Assembly (NCBI GenBank): GCA_934512105.1
Contig: CAKSWQ010000003.1
Location: 8,907 to 72,906, forward strand
Length of the DNA: 64,000 nucleotides
Source: an uncultured Faecalibacterium sp.
GTDB lineage: Bacteria; Bacillota; Clostridia; Oscillospirales; Ruminococcaceae
Reading direction: 5' to 3'
The translations under genes were made by a program, and so were the position numbers. Shown here in pieces: positions 31,673 through 39,206 of this stretch; within the stretch, counting starts at the first letter, position 1; each line of letters begins with the position of its first letter. The notes under the pieces were generated by a model. That model saw only the letters and a list, made by a program, of their open reading frames with translations, was not told where the DNA came from and ran no database searches.

Positions 31673-33277
31673 ATGACAAATCGTGAAGAGATCGAACGCC
31701 GCAGGACGTTCGCCATCATCAGCCACCCCGACGCAGGTAAGACCACCCTTACCGAAAAGCTGCTGCTGTACGGTGGAGCCATCAATCAGGCTGGTTCCGT
31801 CAAGGGCAAGCAGAGCGCCAAGCACGCCGTGTCCGACTGGATGGACATCGAAAAGCAGCGTGGTATCTCGGTCACCTCTTCGGTGCTGCAGTTCAACTAC
31901 GCCGGCAAGTGCGTGAACATTCTGGACACCCCCGGCCATCAGGACTTCTCGGAGGATACCTACCGCACCCTGATGGCGGCAGACTCTGCCGTCATGGTCA
32001 TCGACGCCGCAAAGGGCGTTGAGGCGCAGACCATCAAGCTGTTCAAGGTGTGCACCCTGCGCCACATCCCCATCTTCACCTTCATCAACAAGATGGACCG
32101 CGAAGCCCGCGACCCCTTTGAGCTGATGGAGAACATCGAGGAGATCCTTGGCATCAAGACCTACCCCATGAACTGGCCCATCGGCTGCGGCAAGGAGTTC
32201 AAGGGCGTGTTCGACCGCAACGCGCGCAAGGTGCTGGCTTTCTCCAGCGACGGCCGCGCCAACGGCGTGAAGAAGGTCAGCGAGACCGAGGCCGAGCTGG
32301 GCGACCCCGCACTGGACGAGCTGCTGACCCCCTACCTGCACCAGCAGCTGGTGGACGAGATCGAGCTGCTGGACGGCGCTGCCGAGGAGTTTGATCTGGA
32401 CAAAGTTCTGCGCGGCGAGCTGAGCCCCGTGTTCTTCGGCTCTGCACTGACCAACTTCGGCGTGGAGCCCTTCCTTGAAAACTTCCTGCGGCTCACCTCC
32501 GCCCCGCTGGCCCGCGTGGACAGCCTGACCGGCGAGCCGGTAGACCCCTGCCGGGACGAGTTCTCCGCCTTCATCTTTAAAATTCAGGCCAACATGAACA
32601 AGGCCCACCGCGACCGCATTGCCTTTATGCGCATCTGCTCCGGCAAGTTCGAGCGCGGCATGGAAGCCTACCATGTGCAGGAGGGCAAGAACATCAAGCT
32701 GGCCACCGGCACCCAGCTGATGGCGCAGGACCGCGCCATCGTGGACGAGGCCTACGCCGGTGACATCATCGGCCTGTTCGACCCGGGCATCTTCTCCATC
32801 GGCGACACCCTGTGCACCGGCAAAAAGAAGGTGCAGTTCGCAGGCATCCCCACCTTCTCCCCGGAGCACTTTGCCCGCATTGAGCAGAAGGACACCATGA
32901 AGCGCAAGCAGTTCGTGAAGGGTATGGAGCAGATCGCGCAGGAAGGCGCCATCCAGATCTTCCGCGAAGTGGGCGGCGGCATGGAAGAAGTGGTGGTCGG
33001 CGTGGTCGGCGTGCTGCAGCTGGAAGTGCTGGAGTACCGCCTGAACACCGAGTACAACGTGGAGATCCGGATGCAGCAGCTGCCCTTTGAGCAGCTGCGC
33101 TGGGTGCAGAACGACCCCGACACCTACAACCTGCGGGATCTGGACCTGACCAGCGACACCAAGGCTGTGGAGGACATGAAGGGCAACCGTCTGCTGCTGT
33201 TCACCTCCGACTGGGCGGTGCGCTGGGCGGAGACCCACAACGAGAGCTTGCAGCTGAGCGAGTTCGGCAACATCTGA
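31673..33277 (+). CDS. prfC: Peptide chain release factor 3
   Basis: 534 residues, full length. It is a translational GTPase that recycles RF1/RF2 after termination. G motifs: SHPDAGKTTLTEK (G1, about 17-29), GISVTSS (G2), DTPGHQDF (G3, about 84-91) and NKMD (G4, about 138-141). RF3-specific sequence follows (GVFDRNARKV; LRWVQNDPDTYNLRD). TAGGAGAA precedes the ATG. Monocistronic, with a structured leader and its own terminator. Confidence 0.97.
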   Translation: MTNREEIERRRTFAIISHPDAGKTTLTEKLLLYGGAINQAGSVKGKQSAKHAVSDWMDIEKQRGISVTSSVLQFNYAGKCVNILDTPGHQDFSEDTYRTLMAADSAVMVIDAAKGVEAQTIKLFKVCTLRHIPIFTFINKMDREARDPFELMENIEEILGIKTYPMNWPIGCGKEFKGVFDRNARKVLAFSSDGRANGVKKVSETEAELGDPALDELLTPYLHQQLVDEIELLDGAAEEFDLDKVLRGELSPVFFGSALTNFGVEPFLENFLRLTSAPLARVDSLTGEPVDPCRDEFSAFIFKIQANMNKAHRDRIAFMRICSGKFERGMEAYHVQEGKNIKLATGTQLMAQDRAIVDEAYAGDIIGLFDPGIFSIGDTLCTGKKKVQFAGIPTFSPEHFARIEQKDTMKRKQFVKGMEQIAQEGAIQIFREVGGGMEEVVVGVVGVLQLEVLEYRLNTEYNVEIRMQQLPFEQLRWVQNDPDTYNLRDLDLTSDTKAVEDMKGNRLLLFTSDWAVRWAETHNESLQLSEFGNI

Positions 33278-33285
33278 TAAAAGAG

Positions 33286-33322
33286 CGCTGCGGAGTGCAC
33301 CTGCGCTCCGCAGTTCTTTTTT
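33286..33322 (+). terminator. prfC terminator
   Basis: CTGCGGAG (33288-33295) with CTCCGCAG (33306-33313) and TTCTTTTTT. Confidence 0.85.
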
Positions 33323-33410
33323 ATAGAATAAAAAACACAACAAAGTATGCCAGACATTGGAATGAGGGTTCCCATTGCGGGGAACACTGCTGGCATGGAG
33401 GGTAAAGTAT

Positions 33411-34394
33411 ATGCAGAATATCAACATTGGCAAAAGCGGCATCGCAGTGCCGTTTCTGGGCATGGGTACATGGGCCATCGGCGGCGGTGCATGGTGGGGC
33501 GATAACGACGATGCACTGTCGGTAAAGGCCATCCAGACCGCCGTGGAGCAGGGCATCCAGTGGATCGACACTGCGCCCATCTACGGGCTGTACCACAGCG
33601 AGGAAGTGGTAGGCGAAGCCATGAAGCACATCGACCGCGACAAGGTGGTGCTTTCCACCAAATGCGGCCTGGAGTGGCGGCACGAGTCCCCCATCCTGCA
33701 CAAGGTAGTGGACGGGGTACAGGTGTACCGCGACCTCTCTGCCAAGGGCATCATCGAGGACGTGGAGGACAGCCTGCGCCGTCTGCACACCGACCATCTG
33801 GATGTGCTGTACACCCACTGGCAGAGCCCGGACTTCGGCGTGTATCCGCTGGAGGAGACCATGGAGGCCATGATGAAGCTGAAGGAGCAGGGCAAGATCC
33901 GCGCCATCGGTGCTTCCAACGTCACCTCCGACATCATCCGGGGCTACTGCAAGTACGGCCAGCTGGACGTCATTCAGGAAAAGTACAGCCTGCTGACCCG
34001 CCGCATTGAAAAGCAGCTGCTGCCCACCTGCAAGGAGCTGGGCGTCTCGGTGCAGGCCTACTCCCCGCTGGAGCAGGGGCTTCTGACCGGCAAGGTGACT
34101 ATGGACACCACCTACCCGGAGGGCAGCACCCGCAACACGAACCCCTGCTTCCAGCCCACCCGCCGGGCACAGGCGCTGGAGCTGCTGGCAAAGTGGAGCG
34201 ACCTGACTGAGAAGTACGACTGCACCATGGCGCAGCTGGTCATCGCCCTGACCGCCCGCATGATCCCGGGGCTGCACGTTCTGTGCGGTGCCCGCAAGCC
34301 GGAGCAGGTACTGGATAACGCCGGTGCCATGCACATCAAGCTGGACGGTGCCGATGCCGTCCGCATGAAGTGGGACGTGGACGCGATCTCCTGA
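33411..34394 (+). CDS. Aldo/keto reductase
   Basis: 327 residues, (beta/alpha)8 reductase using NAD(P)H. The catalytic tetrad is visible: Asp in IDTAPIYG (about 50) and the Tyr five residues later, Lys in LSTKCG (about 83) and His in YTHWQSP (about 134). The cofactor end (GLHVLCGARKPEQV, about 281-294) is typical. It reduces sugar or other aldehydes and ketones; substrate unknown. GGAGGG precedes ATG 33411. Monocistronic. Confidence 0.9.
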   Translation: MQNINIGKSGIAVPFLGMGTWAIGGGAWWGDNDDALSVKAIQTAVEQGIQWIDTAPIYGLYHSEEVVGEAMKHIDRDKVVLSTKCGLEWRHESPILHKVVDGVQVYRDLSAKGIIEDVEDSLRRLHTDHLDVLYTHWQSPDFGVYPLEETMEAMMKLKEQGKIRAIGASNVTSDIIRGYCKYGQLDVIQEKYSLLTRRIEKQLLPTCKELGVSVQAYSPLEQGLLTGKVTMDTTYPEGSTRNTNPCFQPTRRAQALELLAKWSDLTEKYDCTMAQLVIALTARMIPGLHVLCGARKPEQVLDNAGAMHIKLDGADAVRMKWDVDAIS

Positions 34395-34407
34395 GGATAA
34401 GCAAAGC

Positions 34408-34445
34408 AAAAGCCGGGCAGCCACAGGCTGTCCGGCTTTTTGTTT
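34408..34445 (+). terminator. Terminator of the aldo/keto reductase gene
   Basis: AAAGCCGG-gCAGCC and GGCTGtCCGGCTTT with a TTTTTGTTTT tail. Confidence 0.85.
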
Positions 34446-34452
34446 TCACAGA

Positions 34453-34590
34453 AACCCTCTCAGTCACGCCTTACGGCGTGCCAGCTCCCCCGAAGGGGGA
34501 GCTTATAGCACTAGCCGGAAACCTTACCGCTATGCCAAAAGCTCCCCCCTTCGGGGGAGCTGGCATCGCGCAGCGATGACTGAGAGGGTT
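34453..34590. repeat. R1 palindromic element
   Basis: Outer AACCCTCTCAGTC/GACTGAGAGGGTT, inner CCAGCTCCCCCGAAGGGGG and CCCCCTTCGGGGGAGCTGG. Confidence 0.85.
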
Positions 34591-34612
34591 CGTCCCCACG
34601 CAGAAGAGAAAG

Positions 34613-35299
34613 TTATTCTCCCCTTGCCAGCGCCCGCAGCTTTTGCTTGTCCAGCACCTGTACGCCGCCGCGGTACAGCCGCACCCAGCCCTCCTGCGCA
34701 AAGTATTTGAGCATCCGGCTCACCACCTCGCGGGCAGAGCCCATGTACTTTGCCATCTGGTCGTGGGTCATGCGGACATCCGCGCCGCCGGTCTTGGCCA
34801 GTTCGTCGGTCAGAAAGATCGCCAGCCGCCGGTCGGCGCTCATGAACAGGATCTGCTGCATCGTCCACATGGTGTCGGAAAAGCGCTCTGCCGTCATCTG
34901 GTAGGCGTAGCAGCGCACATAAACGTTCTCCTGCATCAGCTGCCGGAAGATGCCCGCGCTGATGCACAGCGCCTCGGTGTCCTCCTCGGCGTTGATGTAG
35001 AGGTCGATGTTTACCGCGTCCATCACGCAGGAGGCGGACAGGATGCACACCTCCCCACCGAACAGGCGGTACAGCGTCACGTCCCTGCCGTCCTCGGAGA
35101 GCAGATAGGAGCGCAGCTGCCCGCTGCGCAGCAGCAAGATGCCCACGCAGCTTTCCAGCGGGCTGTGCACCCGGGCGCCCTTGGCGTAGTGCACCGGGCG
35201 GGTAAAGCGGCACAGCCGCTCCTGCTCTTCCGGGGTCAGCTGCTCCCAGAACGGGAACGCACAGGCCAGACACCGGGCGTGCGGAGATGCTTCGGCCAT
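34613..35299 (-). CDS. Crp/Fnr-family transcriptional regulator
   Basis: 228 residues: a cyclic-nucleotide-type sensor fold (about 20-130) and a C-terminal winged HTH (about 165-225, MTHDQMAKYMGSAREVVSRML). N-terminal CLAC plus two further cysteines (in ESCVGIL and ASCVMD) could bind an iron-sulfur cluster or sense redox, as in FNR; this is inference. ATG 35299 follows AAAGGGG; it starts 5 nt after the stop of the thioredoxin-reductase-like gene, so the pair is one operon. Confidence 0.85.
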   Translation of the reverse strand: MAEASPHARCLACAFPFWEQLTPEEQERLCRFTRPVHYAKGARVHSPLESCVGILLLRSGQLRSYLLSEDGRDVTLYRLFGGEVCILSASCVMDAVNIDLYINAEEDTEALCISAGIFRQLMQENVYVRCYAYQMTAERFSDTMWTMQQILFMSADRRLAIFLTDELAKTGGADVRMTHDQMAKYMGSAREVVSRMLKYFAQEGWVRLYRGGVQVLDKQKLRALARGE

Positions 35300-35304
35300 A
35301 CGGC

Positions 35305-36162
35305 TCACCCCTTTCGCAGTGCCTTGGCGGCCTCGGTGCCCGCCAGTGCGCCCTCGTAAACGGCCTTTGCCACCTGTAACAGCCCGCCGGTGCAGTCCCC
35401 GGCGGCGTACAGGCCGGGCACGGTGGTCTGCATTTTATCGTCCACCACGATGCGGCTGCCCTCTACGGCAGCACCCAGCTTTTTAGCCAGTGCGGTGCTG
35501 CCCGCCACGCCCAGCGCCACAAATACGCCGGACACCTCCCGCACCGCGCCGTCCGCCAGCTGCACGCCGGTGACGCTCTGCTCGCCCAGAATGGCCTCCA
35601 CCTTCTGGGTGCAGACGGTCACCTCGGGCGGGAAATCTGCGGTCAGGGCTGCGCCGTCCGTCAGCAGGGTGACGCTTTTCACCACCGGCAAAAGCGCCTG
35701 CACCTCATGCAGGGCGTACTCGCCGCTGCCCAGCACCGCCACGTCCCTGCCGCGGTAGAAAAAGGCATCGCAGGCGGCGCACCAGCTCACGCCGTGACCC
35801 TCCAGCCCGGTCAGCCCCGGGATGCGGGGCACCGCGCGGGAAGCGCCGGTGGCCAGAATCACCGCGTCTGCCGGGTACGCGCCCGCCAGCGTTTCCACGG
35901 TCAGACGGTCGGTCCATGTCAGCCCCACGGCCTCGGTCTGCACGAACTGTACTCCCAGCCGCCGGGCGTTCTCGATGCTGCGGTGCTCCAGCTCCGGCCC
36001 GGAGACCGGCTGGGCGAAGCCGTAATAATTTTCGATTTTTTCAGCGCGTGCCAGCGCCCCGGCGCCTTTGGTCAGCACAGTGGTCTGCACCCCGGCGCGC
36101 ACAGCGTACAGGGCGGCGGACACCCCCGCCGGGCCGGAACCTACGATAACGATATTGGACAT
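35305..36162 (-). CDS. Thioredoxin-reductase-like flavoprotein
   Basis: 285 residues with FAD motif IVIVGSGPAGVSAALYA (about 4-20), redox-active WCAACDAFF (about 131-139), NAD(P) motif VAVLGSGEYALHE (about 146-158) and a C-terminal YAAGDCTGG (about 252-260). It would transfer electrons from NAD(P)H to a thioredoxin-like partner; trxA is at 12.3 kb. It is somewhat short of the usual 305-320 residues. AAAGGAG precedes ATG 36162. Operon with a Crp/Fnr regulator points to redox-responsive control. Confidence 0.88.
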   Translation of the reverse strand: MSNIVIVGSGPAGVSAALYAVRAGVQTTVLTKGAGALARAEKIENYYGFAQPVSGPELEHRSIENARRLGVQFVQTEAVGLTWTDRLTVETLAGAYPADAVILATGASRAVPRIPGLTGLEGHGVSWCAACDAFFYRGRDVAVLGSGEYALHEVQALLPVVKSVTLLTDGAALTADFPPEVTVCTQKVEAILGEQSVTGVQLADGAVREVSGVFVALGVAGSTALAKKLGAAVEGSRIVVDDKMQTTVPGLYAAGDCTGGLLQVAKAVYEGALAGTEAAKALRKG

Positions 36163-36183
36163 GGTGTTGCTCCTTTGCATGGT

Positions 36184-36318
36184 TACCCCCTCAGTCAAAC
36201 CCTGCGGGTTTGCCAGCTCCCCCAAGGGGACGCCTTTCGTTGCAGCGGTCAACTTTCCGGTTCCTCCAGAAGGCTCCCCCTTGGGGGAGCTGCTGAGCGC
36301 AGCGAAGCTGAAGGGGTA
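36184..36318. repeat. R1 palindromic element
   Basis: TACCCCCTCAGTC to GCTGAAGGGGTA with inner CCAGCTCCCCCAAGGGGAC and CTCCCCCTTGGGGGAGCTG, between divergent genes. Confidence 0.8.
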
Positions 36319-36470
36319 TTCTGATTCTTTTCCCTTATTATACACCAAAACCCCACAGACTTCTGTGACCGGGTCGCAAAATTTTTAGGGCGGCGGGCAC
36401 TGTTCAAGCCCCGAGGCGTGTGTTATACTGTTGTCATGTTGAAATTACTGCCACAGGGGGCTTTTGCTTT

Positions 36471-37478
36471 ATGTCCAAACAACGTCTGCTTTTTATCACC
36501 ACCGGCGGCACCATTGCCAGCGTGCGCACCCAGCAGGGGCTGAAACCCGTGCTTACCAGCGAGGAGCTGCTTGCCCATCTGCCGGAACTGAAGGAGCTGT
36601 GCTGCCCGGAAACGCTGGCGCTGTGCAGCATCGACAGCACCGACCTCGGGCAGGAGCACTGGCTCATGATGGCACGCGCCATTCAGGAAAACTACGCCTT
36701 GTACGACGGCTTTATCATCTGCCACGGCACGGATACGCTGGCCTACTCTGCGGCGGCGCTCTCCTATCTCATCCAAAACGCGGATAAGCCCATCATCCTC
36801 ACCGGCGCACAGCAGCCCATCTCCAACGAGATCACGGATGCCAAGAAAAACCTGCGGGACAGCGTGGTCTGCGCCATCGACCCGGGCAGCCGGGGCGTGA
36901 TGGTGGTGTTCGGCGGGCACGTCATCGCGGGCACCCGCGCCAAAAAGAACAAGACCATCAGCTACGATGCCTTTGCCTCGGTCAACTTCCCGGAGCTGGC
37001 GCTGGTGCAGGGCGACCGGCTGGTGCGGTACATCCCCTCGCCGTGGCCCACCGGCCCGGTGGAGTTCAGCCGCACGCTGGACAGCCGGGTGTTCCTGCTC
37101 AAGCTGACGCCGGGCATGTCCCCGGCGCTCATCCCGGAGATCTTCCGCCTATACGACTGTGTCATCGTAGAAAGCTTCGGCGTGGGCGGCATTCCGCAGC
37201 AGTTGATGGACGCCTTTGCCGCCGGGCTGGGCGACTACGAGACCACCCACAAGGTGCTCATCATGACCACGCAGGTCACCTACGAGGGCAGCGATGTGGG
37301 CGTGTACGAGGTGGGCAAGCGGGTGCGCAACCGCTTCCGCTTTTTAGAAGCCCACGATATGACCATCGAGGCCGTAGTGACCAAAAGTATGTGGCTGCTG
37401 GCGCAGAACTGCGAAAGCTTTGACCAGCTGCAGCAGCGGTTCTACCGTCAGGTGAACTTTGACACCTTCTACCACTGA
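36471..37478 (+). CDS. ansA: L-asparaginase, type I
   Basis: 335 residues. It hydrolyses asparagine to aspartate + ammonia. Both catalytic threonine motifs are visible: ITTGGTIAS (about 9-17) and ICHGTDTLAYSAAAL (about 82-96), with Lys in TDAKKNLRDS (about 124-133). There is no signal peptide, fitting the cytoplasmic type. CAGGGGG precedes ATG 36471; the longer frame from 36420 lacks a ribosome site. It is convergent with azlD. Confidence 0.93.
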   Translation: MSKQRLLFITTGGTIASVRTQQGLKPVLTSEELLAHLPELKELCCPETLALCSIDSTDLGQEHWLMMARAIQENYALYDGFIICHGTDTLAYSAAALSYLIQNADKPIILTGAQQPISNEITDAKKNLRDSVVCAIDPGSRGVMVVFGGHVIAGTRAKKNKTISYDAFASVNFPELALVQGDRLVRYIPSPWPTGPVEFSRTLDSRVFLLKLTPGMSPALIPEIFRLYDCVIVESFGVGGIPQQLMDAFAAGLGDYETTHKVLIMTTQVTYEGSDVGVYEVGKRVRNRFRFLEAHDMTIEAVVTKSMWLLAQNCESFDQLQQRFYRQVNFDTFYH

Positions 37479-37488
37479 GCCGCTTTTT

Positions 37489-37818
37489 TTAAAACACCAG
37501 CTGCACCAGCAGTACATAGCAAAAGGTGCCCCCGGCCACGCTGAGCAGGGTCTGGTGCTTCCACTTGTGCAGCGCGATGGTAGCCAGCAGCGCAATTGCC
37601 TCCGGGATGCCGCGGCTGCCGGAGAAGGGGTTGACCCCCTTCAGGCAATAGACGATGAGCATCCCGAAGATGGCGGCGGGCAGCACCCGCCCCAGATACC
37701 GCACCACCTCCGGCGGCTGCTGCTCCTTGCTGGAAAAGATCAGAAACGGCAAAAACCGGGTAAGCATGGTGGCGGCGGTGCACACCGCAATGGTAAGCCC
37801 CATCTGAACTGCTGTCAT
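37489..37818 (-). CDS. azlD: AzlD-like branched-chain amino acid exporter subunit
   Basis: 109 residues with three to four membrane helices and the AzlD pattern TRFLPFLIFSSKEQ (about 21-34) and VLPAAIFGMLIVYCLKG. With AzlC it forms the two-component exporter of branched-chain amino acids. Its ATG overlaps the azlC stop (ATGA), showing translational coupling. Confidence 0.9.
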   Translation of the reverse strand: MTAVQMGLTIAVCTAATMLTRFLPFLIFSSKEQQPPEVVRYLGRVLPAAIFGMLIVYCLKGVNPFSGSRGIPEAIALLATIALHKWKHQTLLSVAGGTFCYVLLVQLVF

Positions 37819-38558
37819 TCCTCTACCTCCCCGGCTGCTTTTTCCATCGGACGGCGCAAGGCCAGCAGCAGCACCAGAATGCCGCCCATGGACGGCAGCA
37901 GAAAACTGCCGGAACCAAATACCATCAGACACACCAGCGGCACGGCAAGCCCGATGAGGGCACTGCCGTGCTGCTTATCTTTTTCCCACTGGTTCAGGAA
38001 GATGACCGTGAACATTGCGGTCATGACAAAATCCACGCCCTCGGTGCTGAAGGGCAGCACGGTGCCCAGCGCAGCCCCAAGCCCGGCGCTGCCCACCCAG
38101 TAAAGCTGATCCAGCAGGGTAATGAAGAACATGAACCAGCCCTTATCCACCCCTTCCTGCGGCGCTGCCGAGCAGGTGATGGAAAAGGTCTCATCGCTCA
38201 TAGCAAAGATCATATAAAAGCTGCGCCAGCCGTAGCCCTTATAGCGCTCCAGCATGGCAAGGCCGTAAAATAAGTGCCGCGCCTGGATCATCAGCGCCAT
38301 CAGAAAGGCCGACAGCGGGGAGAACGCGCCCAGCAGCAGGCTTGCCAGCACGAATTCCAGCGAGCCGCCGTACACGACAGTGCCCATGAGCATAGGCATC
38401 CACACCGGCAGCCCCAAAGACTGCACATAGATGCCGTAGCCCAGCCCCAGCACAAAATAGCCTGCCAGCACCGGGATGGTCTGCGGAAAAGCCGCCCGCA
38501 GCGCACGCAGGCAGGGGTGCGGCAGGGCAGGGGAAACGGTTCGGGACAGATGCTGCAT
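37815..38558 (-). CDS. azlC: AzlC-like branched-chain amino acid exporter subunit
   Basis: 247 residues and about seven membrane helices. Family motifs: VLAGYFVLGLGYGIY (about 30-44), YGGSLEFVLASLL (about 63-75) and ARHLFYGLAM (about 93-102). It is the large subunit partnered by AzlD. AAGGAG precedes the ATG. Confidence 0.92.
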   Translation of the reverse strand: MQHLSRTVSPALPHPCLRALRAAFPQTIPVLAGYFVLGLGYGIYVQSLGLPVWMPMLMGTVVYGGSLEFVLASLLLGAFSPLSAFLMALMIQARHLFYGLAMLERYKGYGWRSFYMIFAMSDETFSITCSAAPQEGVDKGWFMFFITLLDQLYWVGSAGLGAALGTVLPFSTEGVDFVMTAMFTVIFLNQWEKDKQHGSALIGLAVPLVCLMVFGSGSFLLPSMGGILVLLLALRRPMEKAAGEVEE

Positions 38559-38676
38559 AGAAAAGCTCCTTGCTTTGCGGGCTCAGCGGGCGGCGCGCCC
38601 ATATACCCACATAGATTGTATGAAATACGCAATTGTTATTATAGCACATCCCTGCGCTTTTGCAAGACGGCGGAAT

Positions 38677-39148
38677 GCGCCCTCTCAGTCAAAGCCTACG
38701 GCTTTGCCAGCTCTCCCAAAGGGAGAGCCAAGAGCACTGCCGGAAACTTCCTCGTTGCACCTAATACTTTAGTGATGAACTTTACGGCTTGGCTCTCCCT
38801 TTGGGAGAGCTGGCGCGGGAGCGCCTGAGAGGGCGCACGCCGTTGCCCCAATACCCCCTCAGTCTCGCTACGCTCGCCAGCTCCCCCAAGGGGACGCCTT
38901 ATGGCACTGCCGGAAACCTTATCGCCACCGCTAAAGCCGTCCCCTTGGGGAAGGTGGCATCGCCGCAGGCGATGACGGAAGGGGTAACTTGCCTGAACTC
39001 CCCCAGTCGCCTACGGCGACAGCCCCCTCTAAGATGGGGCCTTTGGCATAGCGATACAGTTTCCGGCTAAAGTGGAAAGCTTGCGGGCGCGCCAGAGGCT
39101 CCCTCCCAGAGGGAGCTGGCAAAGCCGCAGGCTTTGACTGAGGGAGTC
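38677..39148. repeat. Tandem of three R1 elements
   Basis: Three complete copies in a row: 38677-38836 (GCGCCCTCTCAGTC ends), 38852-38986 (TACCCCCTCAGTC ends) and 38995-39148 (GAACTCCCCCAGTC ends). Each belongs to a different sub-family by its arm sequence. They fill the gap between azlC and the GGDEF/EAL gene. Confidence 0.85.
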
Positions 39149-39154
39149 AAACGC

Positions 39155-39188
39155 AAAAGCAGCCAGACCGGGCGGTCTGGCTGCTTTT
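39155..39188 (-). terminator. Terminator of the GGDEF/EAL gene
   Basis: A 15-bp perfect stem, AAAAGCAGCCAGACC with GGTCTGGCTGCTTTT; the tail on the minus strand is TTTTGC. Confidence 0.8.
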
Positions 39189-39206
39189 ATAGTTTATAAA
39201 AATATT

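Noticed and set aside
38677..39148. R1 tandem considered as a CRISPR array
   Set aside because: Copies are long palindromes of 130-160 bp with divergent sequence and no short identical repeats or spacers; no cas genes.
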